Positions 33,181 through 42,408 of a DNA stretch of 64,000 bases are shown here, piece by piece. How positions within the stretch are numbered: position 1 is the first letter of the stretch; the number at the start of each line of letters is the position of its first letter. Below the pieces are notes generated by a model. That model ran no database searches. It had not been told where the DNA came from and saw only the letters and a program-made list of their open reading frames with translations. Source of the DNA: Granulicella paludicola (GTDB taxonomy: Bacteria > Acidobacteriota > Terriglobia > Terriglobales > Acidobacteriaceae); assembly GCF_025685545.1 (NCBI RefSeq), contig NZ_JAGSYC010000025.1:248001-312000 (forward strand), written 5' to 3'. The position numbers and the translations under genes were made by a program.

Positions 33181-36100
33181 TCACGCCTGTTGCTCGTGGA
33201 ATTCAGGCTTGTTTCGGTAGATTAGAAAAAAGCCGGCAGGCACAACAAAGATGGTCATAGTTGCTGACACGGCGAGGCCGCCGATCAAGGCTCGCGCCAG
33301 TGGAGCATACGCTTCGCTACCTTCGCCGAGTTTGAGCGCCATCGGCAGCAAGCCGATGAGTGTCGCCAGGGACGTCATGAGGATCGGCCGCAGACGAACG
33401 CGGCAAGCTGTAGAGAGGGCTTCACGCAGGGGCAAGCCCTCGCCCAATAGATGATGCACGAACTCGACGATCAAGATGCTGTCCGAGGTCGCAATACCGC
33501 CAAGCATGACGACCCCCATCAGGGACATGACATTCAATGTCGTGTGCCACAGAAGAAGTGCGAGAATGACACCGGTAATGCCGGGCGGCAATGCCATCAG
33601 AATGATGCCGGCGTCCGTGAAAGACCTGAACTGCGCCACCAGAATAAGAAAGAGCAACAGCACCGAAAGACCCAAGCCGATCGCGAAACTCCTGAACGAT
33701 TGGTTCATGGAGTTCACGCTCCCGGTCAGCGTCACGTCGATCCCGTGTGGAGCGTTCGTCGTCGCTACGATCTTGTTGATCTTGTCTGTAATGCGGTTTA
33801 GCGGCTCATCCTGTGGCCGCACATAGATGTCCACAAACCTTCGAATCTGCGTGTGGTCCATCTCCGTCGGAGCCTGGAATTGCTGGATGTCGGCGACCAT
33901 GTCCAGGCGTGTGGGGCGCGTGACATGCGTACCGTGCAGTGGGATGGCCTTGAGGTCTTCCAGAGACTTGATTTGACCTTCCTTGTACTGCACCGTGAGA
34001 AAGTAGTTGTTGCCACTCTTGGGGTCGATCCAGATCGAGGGCGCAATCATCTGATTCGATGTGACAGCTGTGATGACGTTGGAGACGATCTCTTGTTCTG
34101 TCAGCCCCAGTTCATCGGCTCGGGTGCGATCGACCGCTATCCGGAGCGACGGATAGTCGATGTCCTGAGGGATATACACGTCGGCAACGCCACGGAGCTT
34201 CCGGATTCTGGCGGCAAGCGCCTGGGCCGTCTGGAAGTCAGCCGTCATATTGTTGCCCGCGACTCGGACGTCGATGGGCGCGGGAGCTCCCATGTTTAGC
34301 ACGCCATCCACAAGGCTGCCGCTCGAAAAGAACGTTTGCAGTTCGGGCATCTGAGTGGACAGTGCACGCTTTACCTCGTCTATATAGGTGTAGCTGCTGA
34401 CGGTATGATCTTCGGTGAGCGCGACCTGCGTGAAGCCGGTATGCATTGCGGAGTTCGGGGTGAACAGGGCAGAGAATCCGGGATCGACTCCGATGTTGCT
34501 CACGGTCAGCCCCATGTCATGTTTTGAGACAATCCCGCGAACGATGCTCTCAATCTTGGAAGCCTCTGCCTCTGTATCGGTCAGCTTCGTTCCGGATGGG
34601 GCTTTGAAGTTGATGACAAACTGTCCGGCGTCTGTCCTTGGAAAGAACGACCTCCCGATGAGAGGGAAGAGGCATAAGCTTGCGAGGAAGCTGACGGCGA
34701 AGAATGCCAGGATCGTCCTTGGGGCATCGAGAACTCTGGCGATCAGTTTGTCGTACTCGTGAAGAAGCGTTTCGAAGAAGCGATTAAAGCGCTTGTTGAA
34801 GCGTTGACCAAGGCTTCTCTGGCGTGGCTGGTCTGCAGCTACGATCTGTTCATCCTGCGAAGACATGTGGTCGATCTCACCATGCGGGCTCTTGATAAAG
34901 CGCGAGCAGAAGAGCGGTACGACGGTGAGCGCCACGAAGTAAGAGGCGATCAGTGAGATGACGACCGCGAGGGCAAGTGACGAGAACAGGAAGCGGCTCA
35001 CACCGTAGAGCATTGTTACGGGAAAGAAGACGACGATGGTAGAAAGTGTGCCCGCAAGCACCGGAAGGGCAACCTCCTTGCCCCCCTTTTCTGCGGCAAC
35101 CATTGGAGCTTCGCCACCCTCCAGATGCCGGAAGATATTTTCAAGAACGACGACTGAGTTGTCGATCAGTCTAGAGAGCGCAAGCGCGAGGCCACCCAGC
35201 ACCATACTGTTGACAGAGCTGCCGGTCAGCTTCAAAATCAGGAACGTTGTAAGCAGCGAGAGTGGAATCGAAAAGAACACGGCTACCGTGGCCCGCATGC
35301 TTCCCAGAAAGATCAGGATCATGAGGCAGGTCAGGAATAGTCCCACGCCACCTTCATGTAGCAGCGTTTCGATCGCCGTCTTCACAAACCGCGACTGGTC
35401 GAAGACGACGTCCGTCTTGAGCGAGGCTGGAACGTCAAAGAGATTCTTCAGCTTCGCGCGCACGCCGTTGACGATGGAGATGGTATTGGAGTCGGCTCCA
35501 GCCTTGAAAATCGGCAGGTACACCGCGCGCTGTCCGTTTACGCGAACGACGTTGAACTGGCGACTGAACGAGTCCTGCGGAGTCGCGACATCGCCCACGC
35601 GGACAGGTGATTGCCCCTCCATCTTCAGCGGGACCTGAGCGATATCACCCGCGGCTCCGAGCATGGAATTGGTATACAGATCGTAATCATTGCGGCCAAT
35701 TTCTACGTCGCCTGCGGGTAGTACAACATTGGCCTCATTTATCTTGCGAACCACATCCATCGGGCTTAGCTGATTGGCTTCCAGCTTGTAAGGATCGGCA
35801 TACAGCATGATCTGCCGCCAGCGGCCACCGAAGGGCTGCGGAACGGATGCCCCCTCCACGCCAGCTAACTGGTTGCGGACGAAGTTCTGCGCAAGGTCCT
35901 TGAGCTTGGCCTCATCTAAACCAGAACCGGAAAGCGTGACAAGCGAAACGGGGATACTGGCTGCATCCTGCTTAAGCACGACTGGTGGATAGGTCCCGGG
36001 CGGCATATCCCGTAGATCGCTCATGGCCAGCGAAGAGATTGTTGCGGCGTCTGCATCCGCATCCGTGCCCGTCCGGAAGTACACCTTAATGAGGCTGACC

Positions 36101-36354
36101 CCAGGGAGCGAGCGCGACTCCATATGATCGATACCACTGGCCAGCGTGAACTGGCGCTCAAGATGATACGTAATGTTGGTCTCGATCTGCGCCGGAGGCA
36201 TGCCCGAGTAGAACGTCGCCACAGCCACAACGGGCATGTTTACCGCCGGGAACATATCGACAGGCATATCCGAGGCACTGACCGTGCCAAGGATCATCAT
36301 CATCAGACCCAGAACGACGATTAGATAAGGGTTTCGTATCGAGAATCCCGACAT
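33181..36354 (-). CDS. RND efflux pump inner-membrane subunit (HAE1/AcrB-like)
   Basis: This 1,057-residue protein has the RND layout: helix 1 (NPYLIVVLGLMMMILG), a first large periplasmic loop (MPVDMFPAVNMPVVAVATFYSGMPP), helices 2-6 with GGLALALSRLIDNSVVVLENIFRHLE, a second large loop, and helices 8-12 ending MTIFVVPAGFFLIYRN. It exchanges protons for substrate across the inner membrane and feeds a periplasmic adaptor and a TolC channel. The helix-4 acidic site is a single Asp (LIDNS) instead of the AcrB Asp-Asp pair. It is the last gene of a five-gene operon whose regulator pair is divergent. The substrate (organic toxins or metal) cannot be settled from the sequence. Confidence 0.93.
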   Translation of the reverse strand: MSGFSIRNPYLIVVLGLMMMILGTVSASDMPVDMFPAVNMPVVAVATFYSGMPPAQIETNITYHLERQFTLASGIDHMESRSLPGVSLIKVYFRTGTDADADAATISSLAMSDLRDMPPGTYPPVVLKQDAASIPVSLVTLSGSGLDEAKLKDLAQNFVRNQLAGVEGASVPQPFGGRWRQIMLYADPYKLEANQLSPMDVVRKINEANVVLPAGDVEIGRNDYDLYTNSMLGAAGDIAQVPLKMEGQSPVRVGDVATPQDSFSRQFNVVRVNGQRAVYLPIFKAGADSNTISIVNGVRAKLKNLFDVPASLKTDVVFDQSRFVKTAIETLLHEGGVGLFLTCLMILIFLGSMRATVAVFFSIPLSLLTTFLILKLTGSSVNSMVLGGLALALSRLIDNSVVVLENIFRHLEGGEAPMVAAEKGGKEVALPVLAGTLSTIVVFFPVTMLYGVSRFLFSSLALAVVISLIASYFVALTVVPLFCSRFIKSPHGEIDHMSSQDEQIVAADQPRQRSLGQRFNKRFNRFFETLLHEYDKLIARVLDAPRTILAFFAVSFLASLCLFPLIGRSFFPRTDAGQFVINFKAPSGTKLTDTEAEASKIESIVRGIVSKHDMGLTVSNIGVDPGFSALFTPNSAMHTGFTQVALTEDHTVSSYTYIDEVKRALSTQMPELQTFFSSGSLVDGVLNMGAPAPIDVRVAGNNMTADFQTAQALAARIRKLRGVADVYIPQDIDYPSLRIAVDRTRADELGLTEQEIVSNVITAVTSNQMIAPSIWIDPKSGNNYFLTVQYKEGQIKSLEDLKAIPLHGTHVTRPTRLDMVADIQQFQAPTEMDHTQIRRFVDIYVRPQDEPLNRITDKINKIVATTNAPHGIDVTLTGSVNSMNQSFRSFAIGLGLSVLLLFLILVAQFRSFTDAGIILMALPPGITGVILALLLWHTTLNVMSLMGVVMLGGIATSDSILIVEFVHHLLGEGLPLREALSTACRVRLRPILMTSLATLIGLLPMALKLGEGSEAYAPLARALIGGLAVSATMTIFVVPAGFFLIYRNKPEFHEQQA

Positions 36355-36395
36355 ATTCCTCGCATTTTCTTTTTGTGCCGCCTGCTGCTTGGCCG

Positions 36396-37613
36396 CTAGC
36401 TATGTGCGGCATCCGATTCGTAGGTGGCTTGTTGGGCATGCACCTGCTCTCCGTCCGATAGTCCTGTATGCCGCCCGACAATGACCTGATCTCCGGCTCT
36501 TAGCCCGGTAAGAACTTCGAGGCGCGTTGCCGTCTGGATGCCGGTGGTCACCTGAACGATACGCACCACGCCATTCCGCACGGTGTATGCCTGCTCTACG
36601 CTGCTCCCCAGGCCATCCACGGCATCGATGGGAACACTCAAAACATCCGGGCGATCGGCCAGGTGAAGATGCACCTGCGCGTACATGCCCGGTAGCAGGC
36701 TGCCATCTGCGTTCGGTACATCGACCTGCGTGTCCATGGTGCGAGTCGCCATTTCGACAGAGCCTGCATAGCGTGCAATCTTGCCCTGGATCAGGCGGCT
36801 CGGATTGGCGACTGTAACGTCGACGGGCTGCCCCTCCCTCACTCCCGCGGCATCAGTGACAGGCACCGGGAGCGTAAGGCGAAGCACATCGTACTGGGCA
36901 AGTCTTACAAGCGGCATTGCCTGCGTTTGTGAAGAGATGCCAGCCTGAATCATCGAACCCGTGTTGGCGTAACGCTTCGTTACGATTCCGTCGAATGGAG
37001 CGCGAATCGTCGCGTACTGCATCATCGCCCCTGCTCTTGCGTACTCTGCATCGGCGGCGGACTTCGATTCCTGCGCGGCCTGAAGCATGGACTTCGCACT
37101 CGCGAGCTGAGCAACCGCTTCCGCATCGCGAGACCGGGCGACGTCTACATCCTGACGCGGAACCAAACCTTGATTCTTGGTTGCGACATCATGGATCCTC
37201 TGGTACGAAAGGTGTGCGATGTCGGCACCAGCTTCTGCCCTCTGAACCGCAGCTTGCGCGGTCACGATGTTGGCTTGCGCGGCCGCAACACCTGCCTTTG
37301 CCTTTTGCAGATCGTCGTTGATCTCAGGAACTTCGAGGACAGCGAGGACATCGCCGGTCTTTACGTGGGAGCCTATGTCCACTCGAATCGTGCGAACATA
37401 GCCAGCCACCTTCGCCATCACATCCACATCCTGGAAAGGTTCAAACTCGGCAGACAGCACCACGTTGTTCTGCAGAGTTGCCGGACCGACGCTGGCCACG
37501 GGTACGATGGGAGGCTCGGCTGGTGGCGCCACGTTCGCTTTGCATGCGATCAGCAGGCACGCACCCGAAAACGTCATCAGCCCCAGTGCAAGCTTGCTCG
37601 TCTTTTGAACCAT
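36396..37613 (-). CDS. RND efflux periplasmic adaptor (membrane-fusion lipoprotein)
   Basis: This 405-residue protein has a lipoprotein signal peptide with lipobox LIAC (Cys at about residue 24). It then follows the HlyD/AcrA plan: a first barrel-sandwich half (GYVRTIRVDIGSHVKTGDVLAVLEVPE), an alpha-helical hairpin rich in Ala, Gln and Glu (KAKAGVAAAQANIVTAQAAVQRAEAG..), the second lipoyl half (IRAPFDGIVTKRYANTGSMIQ), a beta-barrel domain and a membrane-proximal domain ending LTGLRAGDQVIV. It bridges the RND pump at 33181-36354 and the TolC-like channel 14 bp upstream. Confidence 0.93.
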   Translation of the reverse strand: MVQKTSKLALGLMTFSGACLLIACKANVAPPAEPPIVPVASVGPATLQNNVVLSAEFEPFQDVDVMAKVAGYVRTIRVDIGSHVKTGDVLAVLEVPEINDDLQKAKAGVAAAQANIVTAQAAVQRAEAGADIAHLSYQRIHDVATKNQGLVPRQDVDVARSRDAEAVAQLASAKSMLQAAQESKSAADAEYARAGAMMQYATIRAPFDGIVTKRYANTGSMIQAGISSQTQAMPLVRLAQYDVLRLTLPVPVTDAAGVREGQPVDVTVANPSRLIQGKIARYAGSVEMATRTMDTQVDVPNADGSLLPGMYAQVHLHLADRPDVLSVPIDAVDGLGSSVEQAYTVRNGVVRIVQVTTGIQTATRLEVLTGLRAGDQVIVGRHTGLSDGEQVHAQQATYESDAAHS

Positions 37614-37627
37614 ACGGAGAAACCCTC

Positions 37628-38941
37628 TCAGTTCAGAAGTCCCGCCGCGAAATCAAGCTCAGCGCGACGGGACAGATAGGTGTAGTTCGCATCTGCCGCA
37701 GAGATCTCCGCAGAGGTCTCGTTCATCTGGGCCTCGTTCAACTCGACGATGCTTCCGAGGCCTGCATCGTATCGTGCCTGGGCCAGACGCAGAGCCTCCT
37801 TGCTCTGCGCCACAAGCCGAGCCGTGACGTCCAGACTTTGGAAGGCCTCATTGGCTTTTTCCCAGCTGCTTCGAACCTCCTCTGTCACCACAAGGTGCAA
37901 CTGTTGAACGTCTTTTGTGCGTGCCTTCGATTCGAAGTCGGCCTCTGCGCGCCTTGCCGCAAACAGACCGCCATTGAAGATCGGTATGTTGAGGTTGAAG
38001 CCTGCGGCTGCGTAGTTATCCTGCAGGGTGTGATCGTGATACGGAATCTCCCCGCCAGCGCCAGCCACACTCAGGGTGGGATAGCTCAATCTCTTTTCTG
38101 CCGTTGCAAACTGCCGGGCGGCATGTTGCTGCGCCATCGCGGCGTTCAGGTCGGCACGAAGATTTTGTGCCTGGGGCAGGATCGAATCCGGATCCGGCGG
38201 AAGCGCACCGGGCGTGGCTGGCTCGGTAAGCGCAGAGGCGATGGTTCGTGTTGCTCCCATCGCTGTAGTGAGATGGGAGCGCTGCTGAGCCACCATACTG
38301 CTGGCTTGCACCACGGCCAGGTCAGCTTCACTCGCGAGGACCTCCGCGAACTTCACGTCGACCGTCGACCGCAACTCGCTCTGTGCGAGCGCGTTCAGTT
38401 GTCGAGCCACCAGATGTCGGTTTGCCTGGGCTGATTGCGCTGCTCGAAGAATAGCCTCGGCGCCGAGCACCTGATAGTAGCTATCTCGAACGTTCAATCT
38501 CACTTGAGCCCGCGTCAGCGTGGCGATGTCTTGCTGTGCTTGAGCATCGGAACGTGAACTGCCAATCAACGCGCTGGTCCGACCGAAGTCGGTAACGAGC
38601 TGACTTAATCCTGCGCCGTACGCGAAGCGATTGGAGAGGGAAGACGTCGTCAATGCGCCAGCCGCTGTCGCAGTTCCGGTATCCGCTATTCGAACGCCGG
38701 TCGCATGGAAGTCCACGGATGGGAAGTAGGCTGAACGCGCTTCTGTAATCCTCTGCGCAGCAGCACGCGCACGAAGCTGCGCAGCTAGCATCCTGGGCTG
38801 ATTCGCCAGTGCTGTGGCTTCTGCCTGCGAGAGCGTCAAAATGTCGGTCGGCGATTGCGCCGGGCTGGTTTGCGCTTGGAGGAAGCAGTGGAAAGTTGGA
38901 AACAGCAGTGCGCAAAGCGCAAGGGGCTTCGTGAATTTCAT
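37628..38941 (-). CDS. TolC-family outer-membrane efflux channel
   Basis: This 437-residue protein has a Sec signal peptide (MKFTKPLALCALLFPTFHCFLQAQ) and two tandem OEP repeats of long amphipathic helices (LRARAAAQRITEARSAYFPSVD; ARYDAGLGSIVELNEAQMNETSAEISAADANYTYL). It has the typical GAGLSQLVTDFGRT strand and AAGFNLNIPIFNGG motif of TolC homologues. It trimerises into the outer-membrane duct for the neighbouring adaptor and RND pump. Its ATG overlaps the stop of the upstream DUF190 gene (TGATG), so the two are translationally coupled. Confidence 0.92.
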   Translation of the reverse strand: MKFTKPLALCALLFPTFHCFLQAQTSPAQSPTDILTLSQAEATALANQPRMLAAQLRARAAAQRITEARSAYFPSVDFHATGVRIADTGTATAAGALTTSSLSNRFAYGAGLSQLVTDFGRTSALIGSSRSDAQAQQDIATLTRAQVRLNVRDSYYQVLGAEAILRAAQSAQANRHLVARQLNALAQSELRSTVDVKFAEVLASEADLAVVQASSMVAQQRSHLTTAMGATRTIASALTEPATPGALPPDPDSILPQAQNLRADLNAAMAQQHAARQFATAEKRLSYPTLSVAGAGGEIPYHDHTLQDNYAAAGFNLNIPIFNGGLFAARRAEADFESKARTKDVQQLHLVVTEEVRSSWEKANEAFQSLDVTARLVAQSKEALRLAQARYDAGLGSIVELNEAQMNETSAEISAADANYTYLSRRAELDFAAGLLN

Positions 38942-39300
38942 CAGGAGATGACCTTCTCCGTCCCACGTGCACTCTTCAAAACCTCTGTTGGGTGCGCTTC
39001 AACCAAACCATCGGTAACCATGTCTAAAAGTGCCGGGAGAAGGGCATTCACTTTTGTAGCAGTGTCGACGAAGAAAATAATCACCGGCAGATGCAGCCCG
39101 CTTACATCGCCTGCGTTAGCCTTGTGCAGGTGTCGATGCTCTCCGAAGCCGGCGTAAGGACGAAGGACGGTAGCGCCTGCCACGCCCACATCCTTTGCCT
39201 GGAGCAGGGATAGGATCTCGTCACTCAGAAATCCGTGACGAGCCCCTGTGTCTTGATTGAGATAGATCGTCACTTTCGTGGCCGGTCCGGGTTGCAGCAT
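38941..39300 (-). CDS. DUF190 (PII-like) cytoplasmic protein in an RND operon
   Basis: This 119-residue protein starts at ATG 39300, with a strong GAGGAGG five bases upstream; longer upstream starts lack this. It matches DUF190: KVTIYLNQDT at the N-terminus, GVAGATVLRPYAGFGEH in the middle, LPVIIFFVDTATKVNALLP, then a C-terminal helix. The fold is PII-like, and these proteins are thought to bind small ligands or nucleotides and tune a membrane transporter. Its coupling to a TolC gene in an RND operon suggests it senses or regulates the pump; that is inference. There is no signal peptide, so it acts in the cytoplasm. Confidence 0.85.
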   Translation of the reverse strand: MLQPGPATKVTIYLNQDTGARHGFLSDEILSLLQAKDVGVAGATVLRPYAGFGEHRHLHKANAGDVSGLHLPVIIFFVDTATKVNALLPALLDMVTDGLVEAHPTEVLKSARGTEKVIS

Positions 39301-39329
39301 GAACCCTCCTCGTTCGCAGCAGGTCGTGG

Positions 39330-40103
39330 CTACTTTGAGCCCTGTGGAGTAACTTCCAGAAGAGCTGTGGTGTGCTTCCATATTTTGGGTGTGCCATGGG
39401 TGGAGGAGAGACCAATGTGCGACGGATCAAGATCGGTCAACGAAACATCGGTAAAGCCATAGAGACCGCAGGCAGACGCCGAGAACACCGACACAGGCTG
39501 TTCTGTATCTCCGCCGTCGCAACTCAGGGACCCGCGAGAGTTGGCGATCAGATGTGCGAACTGTCCGCTTTTTTTGTTGTAGCCGATCACATCGCCAATG
39601 CGGTCGCGAATCTCCTTCTGTGAAGGCGTCAGTAGATCGCCGCCGATCTGAGTGGTCGTGGCCAGAGGATCATTGTCCGAAGAAGCCGGTTCGCGAGACT
39701 GCCATGTTGTCGTGGGGTCGGCCATCGCGCGGAGAGAAACTCGCAGCGGGACCTGTGCCCCCTGAACCTCAAGCGTGTCTATCTGAATGTCTAGGATTCC
39801 AGCGGTCTGCTTCGCATAGGGTGTGCTGTCATATTTGAACGCCGTCGCCGTAAGTACATGACCCGTGACTCGTGCGCCAGCCGGCACTTCGCGCCCGTCC
39901 GCTAAATGAACGGCCTGCATCGTCCTGGCCTCAACGCTGTCTCCGGCCTTAGCGTTGGAAGCACTCACGCTCTTGGTGAAGGTGATAGGCAGTGTAGCGT
40001 GTGCGGCTAGCTGTGGAACGGTCCCTGCTGTTTTTGCATGGGCCTGAACGGGGAGGATGCTGGCCGTAGCTAGCAGAAACGAACTGATGCGAAGAAATGA
40101 CAT
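39330..40103 (-). CDS. Exported protein of unknown function, first gene of the RND operon
   Basis: I do not recognise a named family in these 257 residues. A clean signal peptide (MSFLRISSFLLATASILPVQAHA) follows a strong AAGGAGG site. The mature protein has a conserved-looking block (LPITFTKSVSASNAKAGDSVEARTMQAVHLADGREVPAGARVTG; two parts joined here at most loosely) that resembles periplasmic proteins with a start-of-barrel domain. It continues with a low-complexity centre, and three cysteines lie near the end. It leads the operon, 29 bp before the DUF190 gene, in the position where metal- or stress-binding periplasmic proteins often sit. A ligand-binding or envelope-stress role is a guess. 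Confidence 0.6.
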   Translation of the reverse strand: MSFLRISSFLLATASILPVQAHAKTAGTVPQLAAHATLPITFTKSVSASNAKAGDSVEARTMQAVHLADGREVPAGARVTGHVLTATAFKYDSTPYAKQTAGILDIQIDTLEVQGAQVPLRVSLRAMADPTTTWQSREPASSDNDPLATTTQIGGDLLTPSQKEIRDRIGDVIGYNKKSGQFAHLIANSRGSLSCDGGDTEQPVSVFSASACGLYGFTDVSLTDLDPSHIGLSSTHGTPKIWKHTTALLEVTPQGSK

Positions 40104-40150
40104 GATGACCCTCCTTCAACTTGATACTCATGAAGTGAATCATTTTGTCG

Positions 40151-40232
40151 CCTGACAGAATCCTGACAATTTCCTGACAAATAGGGTCAGGGAAATTGAA
40201 CACCTGGCTGTTGTGCCTATCATGATGTCAGG
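40151..40232. promoter_or_regulatory. Tandem CCTGACA boxes, probable response-regulator operator
   Basis: CCTGACA occurs at 40151-40157, 40162-40168 and 40173-40179 with an exact 11-bp period (7-bp box plus 4-bp spacer), the geometry of PhoB/OmpR-family binding sites. The reverse complement TGTCAGG is at 40226-40232, just before the ribosome-binding site of the regulator gene, and a partial copy (GTCAGG) starts at 40187. The region lies between the efflux operon and the divergent response regulator, so it fits a shared autoregulated operator. Confidence 0.7.
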
Positions 40233-40240
40233 AGGTCAGC

Positions 40241-40948
40241 GTGCTTAACGCCCCGCGGCGTTCTCATATCCTGGTCATCGATGACGATAGAAAGCTCTCT
40301 GCGGCACTAGTTGCCGGCATGGAAGCGGAGGGCTATCAGGTAACGTCAGCGAGCTCTGCTGAGGAAGGATTCTTTCTGCTTCATAGCGAGCGGCCAGATC
40401 TCTTGCTGCTCGATCTGACACTTCCGCAGCGGAATGGCCTCGACCTTCTGCGTCAAATCAGGAAGGATCGAGTAGATGTGCGTGTCCTCATGCTCACCTC
40501 GCACAACTCCGTCGACAACAGGGTTGAAGGCTTGAATGCCGGAGCCGATGACTATCTCGGAAAACCGTTTTCCTTCCCTGAACTGCTGGCGCGTATTCAG
40601 GCTTTACTCCGCAGAAGTCTTCCGGAACCAACCTCTGACACGGTGCAGATTGCTGATCTTTGCATCAACACCAGGACACGCACCGCAGCTCGCAGCGGAA
40701 GGCCAATCGAACTTTCGCCTAAAGAGTTCGACCTGTTGCTCTACCTGGCGGAGAACGGTGGTCGTACCGTCTCTCGCGAAATGCTGGCTCGCGATGTGTG
40801 GAAGGAGCAGTCCAGATTCACGCCCCTGGACAACGTCATGGACGTGCAAATTGGTCGCCTGCGAAAAAAAGTGGACGACCCCTTCTCCATCAAGCTGCTT
40901 CATACCGTGCGTGGAGTGGGCTTTAGCCTGCGGGAGCCTGAGGCGTGA
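40241..40948 (+). CDS. OmpR/PhoB-family response regulator
   Basis: This 235-residue protein has a receiver domain (acidic pocket D14-D16, phosphoacceptor D58 in LLLLDLTLP, T86, K108 in LGKPF) and a C-terminal winged helix (PIELSPKEFDLLLYLAENGG, VMDVQIGRLRKKVDD, HTVRGVGFSL). Start GTG 40241 has AGGAGGT four bases upstream. Phosphorylation by the kinase encoded next (GTGA overlap) would drive binding to the CCTGACA repeats in front of it, controlling the divergent efflux operon and probably itself. This resembles CusR/QseB-type systems. Confidence 0.93.
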   Translation: MLNAPRRSHILVIDDDRKLSAALVAGMEAEGYQVTSASSAEEGFFLLHSERPDLLLLDLTLPQRNGLDLLRQIRKDRVDVRVLMLTSHNSVDNRVEGLNAGADDYLGKPFSFPELLARIQALLRRSLPEPTSDTVQIADLCINTRTRTAARSGRPIELSPKEFDLLLYLAENGGRTVSREMLARDVWKEQSRFTPLDNVMDVQIGRLRKKVDDPFSIKLLHTVRGVGFSLREPEA

Positions 40949-42408
40949 CATACCTCTTTGCAAAGCAGATCCGCAGCCGCCTGACGCTCTGGTATGTCTC
41001 AATCTTCGCGGTGATTCTCGCGGTCTATGTGGTCCTCGTCTTCAGCTTCCAATACGAGGTCGTCGGCAGGCAGATCTACCACGATGAAGTACAGGATGTG
41101 GAGACGGTTGAGGGGCTGTTGTACTTTGACCATCACGGCGTAATGCAACTCGAACAGAGCTACTTCAGCCACCCTCGTTCCCATCTGCTCATTGATCGTT
41201 TAATGGAAGTTCGCGATCTTTCAGGCGTCGTTCTGTACCGAACACCAAATCTCAACGGGACGCCGCTCGGTGGCCCGTCACGTCCTGATGAAGGCGATGA
41301 AAGCTTCAACTTCCGGGAGGTGAAAATTGCTGACGGCACCCGCGTGTCGCTCATCAGCCACCTTCATTCCATGCAGGGCCGCACCGTCCTCATTCGGCTT
41401 GGCTACAGTCAGGCTCCTTTTAGAGAACGGATGGCTCAGTTTCTTGAGGTCTTACTCGTGGCGCTTCCCGTAGCTCTCTTGATTGCGGGCATCGCGGGGT
41501 ATCAGATCGCGCGACGCGCACTTCAACCGCTGGAAGAGATGGCTCAGAAAGCCGAACGTATTACGGCACAGAACCTCAGCGATCGCCTGGAAATCGAGAA
41601 CCCGCACGACGAGTTAGGTCATATGGGGACGGTCCTCAACGATCTGCTGAACCGCCTCGAAGAAGCCTTCCGTCAACTTGATCGGTTTACTGCAGACGCA
41701 GCCCATCAACTGAGAGCGCCGATGGCGGCGATCCGAGCGGTGGGGGAGGTAGCTCTCCGACCGGGAGCCGGGGAAGGAAACGACAGCGATGCGATCGCGA
41801 GCATTCTCGAGGAGACGTCTCGCCTCGATGAGACCATTGCCGGTCTGCTACTGCTTGCCAAGGCAGAGACTGCTCAAGCCCTGGGGCCAAACACATTCTC
41901 GGTCACGGAGGTGTCGAAGGAGGTGCTGGCGGTGCTTGAGATCCTCGCTGAGGACAAGCGGATCCAGCTTTTGATGGAAGACCGTGGAACGTCTGGCTTC
42001 ACGGTAAGGGGTGACCGTGGCCTGATTCGAAGCGCAATCATGAATGTTGTTCACAACGCCATCAAGTTTTCGCCCGCAGAAACAACGGTTCACGTCACTC
42101 TTTCAGCCGTCGAACCGTCAATCGAATGGATAGAACTGATCGTGGAAGATCAAGGGCCTGGCATCGAGAGCTCGGAGGTGGAATCTGTCTTCAAGCGCTT
42201 CTACACAAGTCCAAGGAAAGTCACCGAGGTCGGCAAGGGCTCGGGATTGGGGTTATCCATAGCGAAGTTGGTCATTCAGCGCTCCGGCGGAGAAATATCC
42301 TTTGATGAGAAATTCACCGCAGGAGCTCGGTGCATCATCCGTCTGCCCGCTCATCGAGAGCTGAATGCGGAACAGCTTCGTTCCAGAGCTGCGCGAAGAG
42401 TCGTCTGA
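40945..42408 (+). CDS. Membrane sensor histidine kinase
   Basis: This 487-residue kinase has TM1 (SIFAVILAVYVVLVFSFQY), a periplasmic sensor domain of about 130 residues, TM2 (VLLVALPVALLIAGIAGYQIA), HAMP (RALQPLEEMAQKAERITAQNL), the HisKA dimerisation helix with H254 in FTADAAHQLRAPMAAI, and an HATPase domain (N-box NVVHNAIKFSP, G1 DQGPGIE, G2 GSGLGLSIAKL). Its start overlaps the response-regulator stop. The periplasmic sensor is of the type found in copper and other metal or stress kinases, but no metal-binding motif is evident. It should phosphorylate the regulator at 40241-40948 in response to a periplasmic signal relieved by the divergent RND pump. Confidence 0.93.
   Translation: MTYLFAKQIRSRLTLWYVSIFAVILAVYVVLVFSFQYEVVGRQIYHDEVQDVETVEGLLYFDHHGVMQLEQSYFSHPRSHLLIDRLMEVRDLSGVVLYRTPNLNGTPLGGPSRPDEGDESFNFREVKIADGTRVSLISHLHSMQGRTVLIRLGYSQAPFRERMAQFLEVLLVALPVALLIAGIAGYQIARRALQPLEEMAQKAERITAQNLSDRLEIENPHDELGHMGTVLNDLLNRLEEAFRQLDRFTADAAHQLRAPMAAIRAVGEVALRPGAGEGNDSDAIASILEETSRLDETIAGLLLLAKAETAQALGPNTFSVTEVSKEVLAVLEILAEDKRIQLLMEDRGTSGFTVRGDRGLIRSAIMNVVHNAIKFSPAETTVHVTLSAVEPSIEWIELIVEDQGPGIESSEVESVFKRFYTSPRKVTEVGKGSGLGLSIAKLVIQRSGGEISFDEKFTAGARCIIRLPAHRELNAEQLRSRAARRVV

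Noticed and set aside
33128-33181. AACGTCCG/CGGACGTT inverted repeat spanning the end of the RND gene
   Set aside because: The 38-base loop and overlap with the stop-codon region make a regulatory or terminator role unlikely; the nearer 33090-33116 hairpin fits better.
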